This document shows positions 1-7,778 of a DNA stretch of 64,000 nt, piece by piece. The position numbers were made by a program, and so were the translations under genes. Numbering within the stretch: position 1 is the first letter of the stretch; each line of letters starts with the position of its first letter. The notes beneath the pieces were generated by a model. The model was not told the DNA's origin. It did no database searches and saw only the letters and a program-made list of their open reading frames with translations. This DNA comes from Ornithinimicrobium cavernae (lineage in GTDB: Bacteria > Actinomycetota > Actinomycetes > Actinomycetales > Dermatophilaceae). Location: the NCBI RefSeq assembly GCF_003121625.1, contig NZ_QDDJ01000012.1, positions 105,084 through 169,083 on the forward strand. Direction: 5' to 3'.

Positions 1-1
1 C

Positions 2-157
2 GAGGCCCTGCGCCGGGTGCTCTGGACCCCGCCGGAGGGTGGCGACGCCGAGGCGGTCGACGCGGCACTGGCCGTCCAGGGCGCGCGGCAGTGGCAGCGC
101 GAGCTGGTCACCCCGCTGGTCGTGGAGGCCCTGCGCGAGGTCCCGGACGAGGGCTGA
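2..157 (+). CDS. 3' end of an unidentified gene (partial)
   Basis: An open frame enters from the left edge and stops at TGA 155-157, giving 51 C-terminal residues. The tail is acidic and alanine-rich (it contains WTPPEGGDAEAVDAAL and ends EALREVPDEG) with no membrane segment or recognisable motif. Codon third positions are almost all G or C, as in the genes that follow, which supports real coding. The product cannot be identified from this fragment. About 130 bases separate it from the next gene, so it is probably a separate transcript. Confidence 0.5.
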   Translation, partial: EALRRVLWTPPEGGDAEAVDAALAVQGARQWQRELVTPLVVEALREVPDEG

Positions 158-261
158 GACGAGCGGCCGTCCACCCCGTGCCCAGCGACAGCCCACCGCT
201 GCCCCTGCTCCCGCACACCGCTGTCCCAGCGTCCTCACACCCTCCGTGTCGATGCGGCGTT

Positions 262-275
262 ATCTCATATGTGAT
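262..275. promoter_or_regulatory. Near-palindrome upstream of the XRE-MurA gene, possible operator
   Basis: The sequence ATC-T-CATATG-T-GAT is symmetric except at two positions. It is the most AT-rich stretch in this neighbourhood. A TANNNT box (TACAGT, 277-282) follows and ends 7 nt before the ATG at 290, with no Shine-Dalgarno, so the gene may be transcribed leaderless. The encoded protein carries an XRE DNA-binding domain, so autoregulation through this site is a reasonable inference. Confidence 0.4.
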
Positions 276-289
276 CTACAGTTGGCGTC

Positions 290-1819
290 ATGACCGAGAG
301 CTATCTGTCCCGCATCGGCGCCCTGATCCGTGACGCCCGCCGTCACAAGGATCTGACCCAGGCCGAGCTGGCGGCGCTGCTCAACACGAGCCAGTCCGCC
401 ATCGCCCGGATCGAGCAGGGCAAACAGAACCTCTCCCTCGAGATGCTGGCCCGCATCGGCGAGAGCCTGGACTCCGAGATCGTCTCCGTGGGCAGCGCGC
501 TCCCCCAGAACCTGCGGATCAGCGGCGGCAAGCGGCTGTCCGGCGAGATCGACGTGCGCACCTCCAAGAACGCCGCGGTCGCGCTCCTGTGCGCGTCGCT
601 GCTCAACAAGGGCCGGACCACGCTGCGCAACCTCGCCCGCATCGAGGAGGTCAACCGCATCGTCGAGGTGCTGACCAGCATCGGCTTCAAGATCCGGTGG
701 CTGCAGGACTCCTCCGACCTGGAGATCGTGCCGCCCGCCACGATCGACCTCGCCTCCATGGACGAGGCGGCCGCCCGCCGGACGCGCACGATCATCATGT
801 TCCTGGGCCCGCTCATGCACGAGCTGGACGAGTTCGAGCTGCCGTATGCCGGTGGCTGCGACCTCGGCACCCGCACCGTCGAGCCGCACATGGTCGCGCT
901 GCGCCACTTCGGCATCGACGTGACCGCCACCATGGGCAGCTACCACGTCACCGTCGACCCGGACCGTCGTCCGACCCGGCCGATCGTGCTCACCGAGCGC
1001 GGCGACACCGTGACCGAGAACGTCCTGCTCGCCGCCGCCCGGCACCCCGGCACCACCGTGATCCGCAACGCCTCGTCCAACTACATGGTCCAGGACCTGT
1101 GCGTCTTCCTCCAGGCGCTCGGCGTCCAGATCGAGGGGCTGGGGACCACGACCCTGACCATCACCGGCGTCGAGGAGATCAACCGGGAGATCGAGTACTC
1201 CCCCTCCGAGGACCCGATCGAGGCGATGAGCCTGCTCGCCGCGGGAGTCGTCACCGGCAGCGAGATCACCATCAAGCGCGTGCCGATCGAGTTCATGGAG
1301 ATCGAGCTCGCCGTGCTCGACACGATGGGGCTGCGCTACGAGCTGTCCGAGGAGTACACCTCAGCCAACGGGCACACCCGGCTGGTGGACCTCAGGACCA
1401 TCCCCGGCCCCCTCCGCGCGGCGATGGACAAGATCCACCCCCTGCCGTTCCCGGGGCTGAACATCGACAACCTCCCGTTCTTCGCGATCATCGCGGCGTG
1501 CGCGGAGGGGTCGACGCTGATCCACGACTGGGTCTACGAGAACCGCGCGATCTATCTCACGGAGCTCTCGACCCTCGGCGCCAAGGTGCACCTCATGGAC
1601 CCGCACCGCGTCATGGTGGAGGGGCCGACCAAGTGGCGGGCGGGCGAGATCATGTGCCCGCCGGCGCTGCGCCCTGGTGTGGTCATCCTCCTGGCGATGC
1701 TCGCCGCCCCGGGAGAGTCCGTGCTGCGCAACGTCTACGTGATCCACCGGGGCTACGAGGACCTGGCGACCCGGCTCAACAACCTGGGCGCCGACATCCA
1801 GACCTTCCGCGACATCTGA
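290..1819 (+). CDS. XRE helix-turn-helix / MurA-like enolpyruvyl transferase fusion
   Basis: This 509-residue protein has an XRE-type helix-turn-helix at about residues 8-62 (LTQAELAALLNTSQSAIARIEQG) joined to an EPSP-synthase-fold domain from about residue 75 to the end. The second part resembles UDP-N-acetylglucosamine 1-carboxyvinyltransferase, which transfers enolpyruvate from PEP to UDP-GlcNAc at the start of peptidoglycan synthesis. Lys93-Asn94 (SKNAA) aligns with the MurA K22-N23 pair. Cys190 in the loop GGCDLGTRTVEPH matches the catalytic, fosfomycin-reactive cysteine. Normal MurA is about 420 residues and lacks the HTH. It may be a second MurA, a sugar-nucleotide-sensing regulator, or both. 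The start ATG lies 7 nt after a TANNNT box. Confidence 0.85.
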   Translation: MTESYLSRIGALIRDARRHKDLTQAELAALLNTSQSAIARIEQGKQNLSLEMLARIGESLDSEIVSVGSALPQNLRISGGKRLSGEIDVRTSKNAAVALLCASLLNKGRTTLRNLARIEEVNRIVEVLTSIGFKIRWLQDSSDLEIVPPATIDLASMDEAAARRTRTIIMFLGPLMHELDEFELPYAGGCDLGTRTVEPHMVALRHFGIDVTATMGSYHVTVDPDRRPTRPIVLTERGDTVTENVLLAAARHPGTTVIRNASSNYMVQDLCVFLQALGVQIEGLGTTTLTITGVEEINREIEYSPSEDPIEAMSLLAAGVVTGSEITIKRVPIEFMEIELAVLDTMGLRYELSEEYTSANGHTRLVDLRTIPGPLRAAMDKIHPLPFPGLNIDNLPFFAIIAACAEGSTLIHDWVYENRAIYLTELSTLGAKVHLMDPHRVMVEGPTKWRAGEIMCPPALRPGVVILLAMLAAPGESVLRNVYVIHRGYEDLATRLNNLGADIQTFRDI

Positions 1820-2178
1820 CCACTTTTCGTGGCGGTCTCGTTGGCCCCTCCCGGAATGTCGTAGCGGTTTCGTGGCTCTTCACAATGTCGGGCTCGACAA
1901 CCCGGCACCGGAGAATCGCCCGATCGGGCGCCAACCGCTGCGCGAGCACTTCGAGCCCGATCATCAAGACGAGCGAACCTAGTCAGGTCAGGGCGGGCGA
2001 AGGTAGCGTCAGACACGTCGAGGTCTTCCAGATGGACGGCATAGTCACCTCCATCCTCGGGAGACCTCGGCCCTACCCGGCCACCGACGCGCCGACCGGA
2101 CTACACCCTCAACTGCGACTGCGAAGAGCCCGAAAATAGCCCCGGTGCGAGGGTCGGCCCGCGTGCTACGTTCCGGCC
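1820..2178. other. Intergenic region with a 14-bp palindrome and one long-repeat copy
   Basis: No credible gene is seen in these 359 bases. They hold a perfect 14-bp palindrome CGCCCGATCGGGCG at 1917-1930, the first copy of a long direct repeat (2051-2130), and a TACGTT box (2167-2172) 6 nt before the next start codon. Base composition is lower in GC than in the flanking genes, as expected for non-coding DNA. Confidence 0.5.
2051..2130 (+). repeat. Direct repeat, copy 1 (upstream of the DUF664 gene)
   Basis: Starting CCATCCTCGGGAGACCTCG, this 80-base stretch is almost identical to 2761-2834. The first 60 bases differ at only a few positions. The copies then differ by a 6-base tandem duplication (CTGCGA present twice here, once in copy 2) before both end in GAAGAGCC. 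The two copies bracket the DUF664 gene. Confidence 0.9.
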
Positions 2179-2688
2179 ATGACTAGACCCGGTGAGATCC
2201 TCGGCAGCGTGTTCGCCGCCAGCGAGCGCGAGCAGCTCGAGACGTTCCTGGATTACCTGCGCGACGCCGTCGTGCGCAAGGCCCGCGGGGTGTCGGAGGA
2301 GGACGCCCGGCGCAGCCCGGTGCCGACCGGCACCAACCTCGGCGGCCTGATCAAACACCTGCGGTGGGTGGAACTGGGCGGGTTCGCCGAGCAGATCGGG
2401 CAGATCCCTGCCGCGGAGCTGCCCACGCCGCCGTGGACCGACGCAGACCCAGAGGCCGACCTGCGGCTGGAGCCGAACGAGAAGCTCGACGACGTCATCG
2501 CCGCCTACCAGGCGGAGTGCGACCGCTCCCGCGAGATCGCCGCCCAGCACAGCCTCGACTACGCCGTCACCACACCGCGGGGCAGGGAGCTGACGTGGAT
2601 GTACCTGCACGTGATCGTGGAGACCGCCCGGCACGCGGGCCACGCGGACATCCTGCGCGAGATGATCGACGGCAGCGTCGGCGACTGA
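2179..2688 (+). CDS. DUF664 / DinB-superfamily protein
   Basis: A 169-residue soluble all-helical protein of the DinB/YfiT-like superfamily (DUF664 branch). The family folds as a four-helix bundle holding a divalent metal through three histidines, and several actinobacterial members are thiol (mycothiol or bacillithiol) transferases. Visible candidates are His60 in LIKHLRWVE and the cluster H144-x3-E148-x3-H152-x2-H155 in HVIVETARHAGHADILRE, close to the family pattern. No SD precedes the ATG, but TACGTT ends 6 nt before it, suggesting a leaderless mRNA. The gene stands alone between two copies of a direct repeat. The substrate is unknown. Confidence 0.8.
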   Translation: MTRPGEILGSVFAASEREQLETFLDYLRDAVVRKARGVSEEDARRSPVPTGTNLGGLIKHLRWVELGGFAEQIGQIPAAELPTPPWTDADPEADLRLEPNEKLDDVIAAYQAECDRSREIAAQHSLDYAVTTPRGRELTWMYLHVIVETARHAGHADILREMIDGSVGD

Positions 2689-2760
2689 CGGCTCGCGGCG
2701 CGTCGTCGGTCCGTGTTCCGGTCGTCGGAGGCGGCGTTACACCGGTATCGGCGGACGACA

Positions 2761-2834
2761 CCATCCTCGGGAGACCTCGACCCTACCCGGCCACCGACGC
2801 GTCGACCGGACTACACCTTTCACTGCGAAGAGCC
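2761..2834 (+). repeat. Direct repeat, copy 2 (upstream of the phosphodiesterase gene)
   Basis: Second copy of the repeat at 2051-2130, in the same orientation, 710 bases downstream. It ends about 90 bases before the GTG of the phosphodiesterase gene. Both copies therefore lie upstream of genes that appear to have leaderless promoters. Confidence 0.9.
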
Positions 2835-2921
2835 GGGTTTCGTCGGTCGACACCCCTCGCAGGTGACGCGGTCGACCGACCGGTGCCTCGGCATACGGTG
2901 GGTGTCGGTAGCGTCTGGGGA

Positions 2922-3701
2922 GTGACCTGGACCGCCTATCTCGACCACCCCGGACCCATCCCCCTGGCTCACCGCGGGTTCGACCTGCACGGGCGGGAGA
3001 ACTCCATGGCGGCCTACCAGGCTGCGGTCGAGCTGGGTTACCGCTACCTCGAGACGGACGTGCATGCCACCTCGGACGGTGTGCTCGTCGCCTTCCACGA
3101 CGCGAGCCTGGACCGGGTCACCGACGGCACCGGGGTCATCACGGGTATGCCGTGGGCGCAGGTCTCGCGGGCGAGGATCGGTGGGACGGAGGCGATCCCG
3201 CGCCTGGAGGAGATGCTGCACACGTGGCCGGAGGCCCGCTTCAACATCGACATCAAGTCCGCCGGGGCGATCGGTCCCCTGGTGCGCGTGGTCGAGCGGG
3301 CACGGGCCCACGACCGGGTGTGCGTGACCTCCTTCTCCGACGCCCGGCGACGCGAGGCGCTGCGCCGGCTGACCCGTCCCGTGGTCACCTCCGCGGGCCA
3401 GGCCAGCACGGCCCGGTTCCGGGTCGCGGCGCAGGCAGGGGCGCGACGGAGGGGGCCTCTGGTCGGCGCGGCGCTGCGTGACGCCGACGGGTTGCAGGTG
3501 CCCGTGGCCTTCCGGGGACTCCCGGTCGTCACCGGCCGGACCGTGGAGGCAGCGCACGCCGCCGGCAAGTTCGTCCACGTCTGGACGATCAATGACCCGA
3601 CCGAGATGCACCGGCTGCTGGACCTGGGGGTGGACGGCATCGTCTCGGACCGGGCAGACCTCCTGAGGCAGGTGCTCACCGAGCGTGGTCAGTGGGCCTG
3701 A
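2922..3701 (+). CDS. Glycerophosphodiester phosphodiesterase (GDPD family)
   Basis: Predicted 259-residue GDPD-family enzyme that hydrolyses glycerophosphodiesters to glycerol 3-phosphate and an alcohol. The conserved catalytic set is visible: His17-Arg18 in LAHRGF, Glu44 and Asp46 in ETDVH (metal ligands), and His59 in FHD. ENSMAAY and the terminal GVDGIVSDRADLL are also typical of the TIM-barrel family. No signal peptide is present, so a cytoplasmic enzyme is likely. GTG 2922 is chosen because TAGCGT (2909-2914) ends exactly 7 nt before it, a leaderless arrangement; a much longer open frame upstream lacks coding character. Its 3' end overlaps the convergent antiporter gene by 13 bases. Confidence 0.9.
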   Translation: MTWTAYLDHPGPIPLAHRGFDLHGRENSMAAYQAAVELGYRYLETDVHATSDGVLVAFHDASLDRVTDGTGVITGMPWAQVSRARIGGTEAIPRLEEMLHTWPEARFNIDIKSAGAIGPLVRVVERARAHDRVCVTSFSDARRREALRRLTRPVVTSAGQASTARFRVAAQAGARRRGPLVGAALRDADGLQVPVAFRGLPVVTGRTVEAAHAAGKFVHVWTINDPTEMHRLLDLGVDGIVSDRADLLRQVLTERGQWA

Positions 3702-5647
3702 GGGTCGGGCCCGCGCGGAGGTGCCAGGGCGATCAGCGTGACCTCGGAGTCGGGGACGTCCGACTCCTCGGTCAGCACGGTCGCCCGGGTCCCGTCGTGG
3801 GTGAACAGCAGCACGGCGTCGGGGTTGCGCCCCAGGTAGTGCTCGAGCGTGAACGTCTCCGTCAGCCTGGTCCGGCGCACGACCATGCCCGCGGCGACCC
3901 GCTCCTCCAGCTGCTCGTGGGTGAGGGCCGGGCGAAACGGTGCCCGCGCCGAGAGGCGGTCCGCACTGCTGGTGCGGTCCCCGCGCTTCCTCGTCGCCGT
4001 GGCCGGGACCGTTTGGACCTGCCTGGTCGAGCCGGTCGTCGCTGCGCCCGTCACCGGCTCGCCCGGAGCGGTCCGCTCCGCCGAGGACCCGTCGCCCTCG
4101 GGCTCTGAGGACACCGCGACGTCGGCCCGCCGCAGCTGGTACACGTTGGCCCGCCCGAGCGTGTGCCCGAACTCCCGGGCGGCCGTGGTGTTGGTCCCGT
4201 CGTCGTCCGTCGCCGCGATGAAGCTGCCGATCCCGGCGAGGTCGAGCTCGTTGAGGGCGTAGTCGGACAGGATGTTGGAACGCTCGGTCCGCACGCCCTC
4301 CATCCTGGCCCGGTGCAGCTGCCGCGCGTCCTGGCTGACCAGCACGGTGGGGACGCCCGCCTCCCCCAGTGCCCCCGCCGCCTGCCGCACCCACTCCTGG
4401 GAGCCGGCGAAGACCACCCCCTGCGGGTTCGTGGTCGCCAGCCCGAGACGCTCGGCAAGACGGCCGACCCCCAGTCCGTACACGGCGACGGTCACCACGA
4501 TCGTGACGAACACCAGGGGGACCATCGCCTCGGCACCCTCGGCCAACCGGGCCAGCGCCGCACGGCGCTCACCCGTCGCGGTTGCGGCCGCGTGCTCCAG
4601 CTCGAGGGCGAAGATGCTGGTCACCGCGGCAGCGACGATGCCGCGCGGGGCCATGCCCGACATGAGCAGGCGCTCCTGCCTGGTCGTCCCGGTGCCGAGC
4701 AGGCCGAGCCAGATGCTGACGGGACGCACGACCAGGATCAGCACGGACACGAAGACTAGCGCCATCGGCAGGTGGTCCAGGACCTGCTGCGGGGTGATCC
4801 GCCCCGCGAGGATGACGAACAGCACGCCCACCAGCAGCACCTGCAGGTGCTCGTAGAACTCCTTGACGTGCTCCAGGTGCAGCGTGCGCCGGTTGCCCAG
4901 GACGATCCCCAGGACGGTCACCGTGAGCAGCCCGCTCTCGGACTGGACCATGTTGGAGCCCACCAGGCCGCAGGCGGCCACGGCGATGAAGAGCGTGCCG
5001 TGCAGGTAGTCGGGCACCAGGTGCCGGACCATCACGAGCTCGACCAGCACGGCCAGGACCAGCGCGAACAGCAGCGCCACCCCGACCGAGACGAGGAGGG
5101 TGAGGACCGCCGTGCCGAAGGCGTCCTCCCGGTTGCCGACGAGCACCGCCTGGTAGACCAGGAGCGCGAGGATCGCCCCGATCGGGTCGACCACAATGCC
5201 CTCCCAGCGCAGCAGCGAGGAGACCCTCCGGGTGGGGCGCAGCTGCCGCAGGATCGGGTTGATCACCGTCGGGCCGGTGACCACGAGGATCGCCCCGACC
5301 AGCAGGGCCAGCTGCAGCTCCAGACCCACCAGCCAGCCGGCGCCGGTGATGAGCGCCCACGCGATCAGCACCGTCACCGAGCACAGCCTCCGGACCGGCT
5401 GGCCCAGGTCCCGCACGTCCGCGAGCCGGAGCGTCAGGCTGCCCTCGAAGAGGATGATGCCGACGGCCAGGGTGACACCCGCGAAGAGGACATCCCGGCC
5501 CAGCACCTCGTCCGGGCTCACCAGCGTGCCGCCGGCGAACCCGACGACGAGCAGGACGAGGATGGACGGGATCCTGATCGCCCAGGCCAGCCACTGGGCC
5601 AGCGCCCCCACGACCAGGACCGCACCGAGATAGACGACAGGCTCCAC
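3689..5647 (-). CDS. Cation:proton antiporter (CPA1 type) with cytoplasmic nucleotide-binding-like domain
   Basis: A 652-residue membrane protein. Residues 1 to about 400 form roughly twelve hydrophobic helices with the Na+/H+ exchanger signatures TGPTVINPILRQL and an EGIVVDPIGAILALLVYQ segment carrying the acidic transport residue. After the last helix a soluble region resembles a TrkA-N/Rossmann fold (GVVFAGSQEWVRQAAGALGEAGVPTVLVS, then AATDDDGTN), as in Kef-like and bacterial NhaP proteins. A 70-residue Thr/Ser/Arg-rich linker precedes a small C-terminal domain. GTG 5647 is preferred over an upstream ATG because GGGAGGA precedes it. Likely role: pH and ion homeostasis. The transported cation cannot be read from the sequence. 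Confidence 0.87.
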   Translation of the reverse strand: MEPVVYLGAVLVVGALAQWLAWAIRIPSILVLLVVGFAGGTLVSPDEVLGRDVLFAGVTLAVGIILFEGSLTLRLADVRDLGQPVRRLCSVTVLIAWALITGAGWLVGLELQLALLVGAILVVTGPTVINPILRQLRPTRRVSSLLRWEGIVVDPIGAILALLVYQAVLVGNREDAFGTAVLTLLVSVGVALLFALVLAVLVELVMVRHLVPDYLHGTLFIAVAACGLVGSNMVQSESGLLTVTVLGIVLGNRRTLHLEHVKEFYEHLQVLLVGVLFVILAGRITPQQVLDHLPMALVFVSVLILVVRPVSIWLGLLGTGTTRQERLLMSGMAPRGIVAAAVTSIFALELEHAAATATGERRAALARLAEGAEAMVPLVFVTIVVTVAVYGLGVGRLAERLGLATTNPQGVVFAGSQEWVRQAAGALGEAGVPTVLVSQDARQLHRARMEGVRTERSNILSDYALNELDLAGIGSFIAATDDDGTNTTAAREFGHTLGRANVYQLRRADVAVSSEPEGDGSSAERTAPGEPVTGAATTGSTRQVQTVPATATRKRGDRTSSADRLSARAPFRPALTHEQLEERVAAGMVVRRTRLTETFTLEHYLGRNPDAVLLFTHDGTRATVLTEESDVPDSEVTLIALAPPRGPDPQAH

Positions 5648-5739
5648 GCTGGGTCCTCCCCTGGTCGACGGCTCCCCACGCCGGTCCGGCACGACCAGGC
5701 AGGACCGCACACGCTACGCGGACGCCGACCGGCCCTCAA

Positions 5740-5764
5740 GGCAGGGCCCGTCCACCGCCCTGCC
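5740..5764 (-). terminator. Hairpin downstream of the DUF6541 gene
   Basis: GGCAGGGC (5740-5747) pairs perfectly with GCCCTGCC (5757-5764) over a 9-base loop. It lies 26 bases past the stop of the minus-strand gene ending at 5790. There is no T-run, as is usual for actinobacterial intrinsic terminators. Confidence 0.55.
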
Positions 5765-5789
5765 CACGTGCCCCGGTCAGTCCGCGTGG

Positions 5790-7778
5790 TCAGCGCGCGG
5801 GAACCGACCGGTCACACCCGGTGAAACGCCAGATCGAGGCCTGACCACCCTCGTCGACCAGCTCGAAGCCGGGGCGGTCGGTGTCGATGACGCGCAACCC
5901 CGGGGTGGTCTCCTCCCACTTGCCGCCCTCCTCGAAGGTGAGGTCGTCGGCATACACGTGCGTGACCCCCAGCTCGCGGACCACCTGGCACACGTCGGGG
6001 TCGAGGTACCACCGGTTGAACTGCTCGGCCAGCAGCTCGCGCTCCGGCGACCCGGCGATCGGCGTCAGCTGCGGGTAGACCACCTGCACGCCGCTGCGAG
6101 CGAGCAGGTAGGGCGAGCCGTTGATGGGCTCCCCCAGCACGACCGCGTCAGCGGGTAGCACCTCGTCCGCGCGGTCGATCATCGCCAGCTCGTCCTCGGA
6201 GTCGATCATCGTGCCCCACGCGATCGGCCAGTTGCTGTAGACCGACGCCATCACCTCCACCTGGGAGGGCCAGCGCAGACCGAAGGTGGCCAGGGTGACC
6301 CCGGCCAGCACGACGAGGGTGGTCCCCGTGATGGGCAGGCGGAGGCTGTCGGCCAGCTTGCGGCAGGTCCACGCCAGACCACCGGCCGCCAGGACGATCA
6401 TCGGGATCACGAAGAGCTGGTTGAGCCGCGAGGCCTGGGTGTACCAGAAGCCTGCCAGGGGACGCAGCACGTTCTCGGGCGGCCCGGCGGCGAGCAGGGT
6501 CAGCACGGCCGAGGCCACGAGGGCGACGACCAGCCACCTCGCGTGCCGACGGCTGATCGTCAGGTAGACCCCGATGAAGGCCATGGCGGTGATGACGAGG
6601 TTGACCGACTTGATCTCGTAGACGTAGATCAGCGGGTGGTCGATGAGCAGGCTGCCGATGCCCGGCCAGTAGCTCTCCTGGCCGCCGCGCTCGTAGCCCA
6701 GGATCGCCTGCACAGGCTGGAAGTTGACCAGCACCACGGTGCCGACCACGACCGTCACCACGAGCAGGGTCCCTGCCACCCCGACCGGCACCTGGTAGCC
6801 CCGCCGCCAGTAGCGGCGCCCCTGCCGGAACAGCAGCACGGCCAGCAACGGCGCCGCGAGGAGCACGAGCGAGAACAGCCCGGACCCGTGCGCCAGCACG
6901 ACACCGGCGGCCGCGGTCGCGAAGCCCAGGGCATAGGCCAGGTGCATCCGCCAGGTCTGGTTGCCCCGCAGCGCGGCGATCATCAGCGCGAGCGCACCGG
7001 GCAGGCACGCCACGCTCACCGCGAACGGCCACACGCCCAGCATCGACACGGAGATCGCCGGGAAGGTGACGAAGGTCGCCGCGACGATCGGTGTCAGCAC
7101 GACCGGGAGGGCCCGGGCGGGCCAGACGACCCGTGACAGGGCCATGAGCGAGGTCATCCACACGGCGGTGCCCAGCACGATGGAGGAGGCGTTGGCCGCC
7201 TGCGTGACGTCCTGGAAGCCGGGGGCGATGGCCACGATCGAGTGCCACACGGTCGGGTAGTACGGCGCGGCCGTGTCGGCATACATCGGCGCCAGCGCGC
7301 CCAGGCTGGAGGCGTTGCCGGTGTCCTGGATGAACCACAGGGCGTTGAGGTGGTAGACGGCGTCCCACACCTGCAGCGGCATGTCGGCGCGCTGCATGCC
7401 GGTCATCATCGCCATCGCCAGCACGCCGCCACCGAGCAGCCCGGTCGCGGTCAGCCAGCCGCGCTCGCTGCCGGTCAGCCGGCGGGTGCCGGCCACCACC
7501 ACCGCGGCCGGGTCGGACGTGGTGCGCAGCAGCCGTCCCACCAGCAGGGACAGGAGTATGCCGCCCAGGCACCCGATCAGGAACGTCGCCAGGCTCCAGG
7601 TGATCCCGGCCATGTCGTAGGCGATCGCCAGGACCCCGGCCAACCCGGAGGTGACCCCGCCGCCGGCCCCGAGGGCCAGCAGCCCGCGCACCCCGAGGGC
7701 GCGCAGGAACAGATAGCCCGGTGCCACCCAGAGCCCGGCCATGAGCACGATGCCGGGCAGCACCCCCCACCAGCTCAT
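5790..7778 (-). CDS. DUF6541-family polytopic membrane protein
   Basis: A 662-residue integral membrane protein with about 14 hydrophobic helices and a C-terminal hydrophilic domain of about 150 residues. The sequence pattern (WDAVYHLNALWFIQDTGNASSLGA, then YYPTVWHSIVAI) fits the actinobacterial DUF6541 family, whose architecture resembles GT-C glycosyltransferases: multi-span membrane protein, acidic pair in an early external loop, soluble tail. It probably acts on a polyprenyl-linked glycan, but catalysis is unproven for the family. It is co-transcribed with the sugar dehydrogenase upstream, the two overlapping by ATGA, so translation is likely coupled. A hairpin lies 26 bases past its stop. 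Confidence 0.75.
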   Translation of the reverse strand: MSWWGVLPGIVLMAGLWVAPGYLFLRALGVRGLLALGAGGGVTSGLAGVLAIAYDMAGITWSLATFLIGCLGGILLSLLVGRLLRTTSDPAAVVVAGTRRLTGSERGWLTATGLLGGGVLAMAMMTGMQRADMPLQVWDAVYHLNALWFIQDTGNASSLGALAPMYADTAAPYYPTVWHSIVAIAPGFQDVTQAANASSIVLGTAVWMTSLMALSRVVWPARALPVVLTPIVAATFVTFPAISVSMLGVWPFAVSVACLPGALALMIAALRGNQTWRMHLAYALGFATAAAGVVLAHGSGLFSLVLLAAPLLAVLLFRQGRRYWRRGYQVPVGVAGTLLVVTVVVGTVVLVNFQPVQAILGYERGGQESYWPGIGSLLIDHPLIYVYEIKSVNLVITAMAFIGVYLTISRRHARWLVVALVASAVLTLLAAGPPENVLRPLAGFWYTQASRLNQLFVIPMIVLAAGGLAWTCRKLADSLRLPITGTTLVVLAGVTLATFGLRWPSQVEVMASVYSNWPIAWGTMIDSEDELAMIDRADEVLPADAVVLGEPINGSPYLLARSGVQVVYPQLTPIAGSPERELLAEQFNRWYLDPDVCQVVRELGVTHVYADDLTFEEGGKWEETTPGLRVIDTDRPGFELVDEGGQASIWRFTGCDRSVPAR

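Noticed and set aside
3692..5824. Plus-strand open frames opposite the antiporter
   Set aside because: Reverse-strand shadow of a conserved membrane-protein gene; no SD and biased Asp/His/Gln content.
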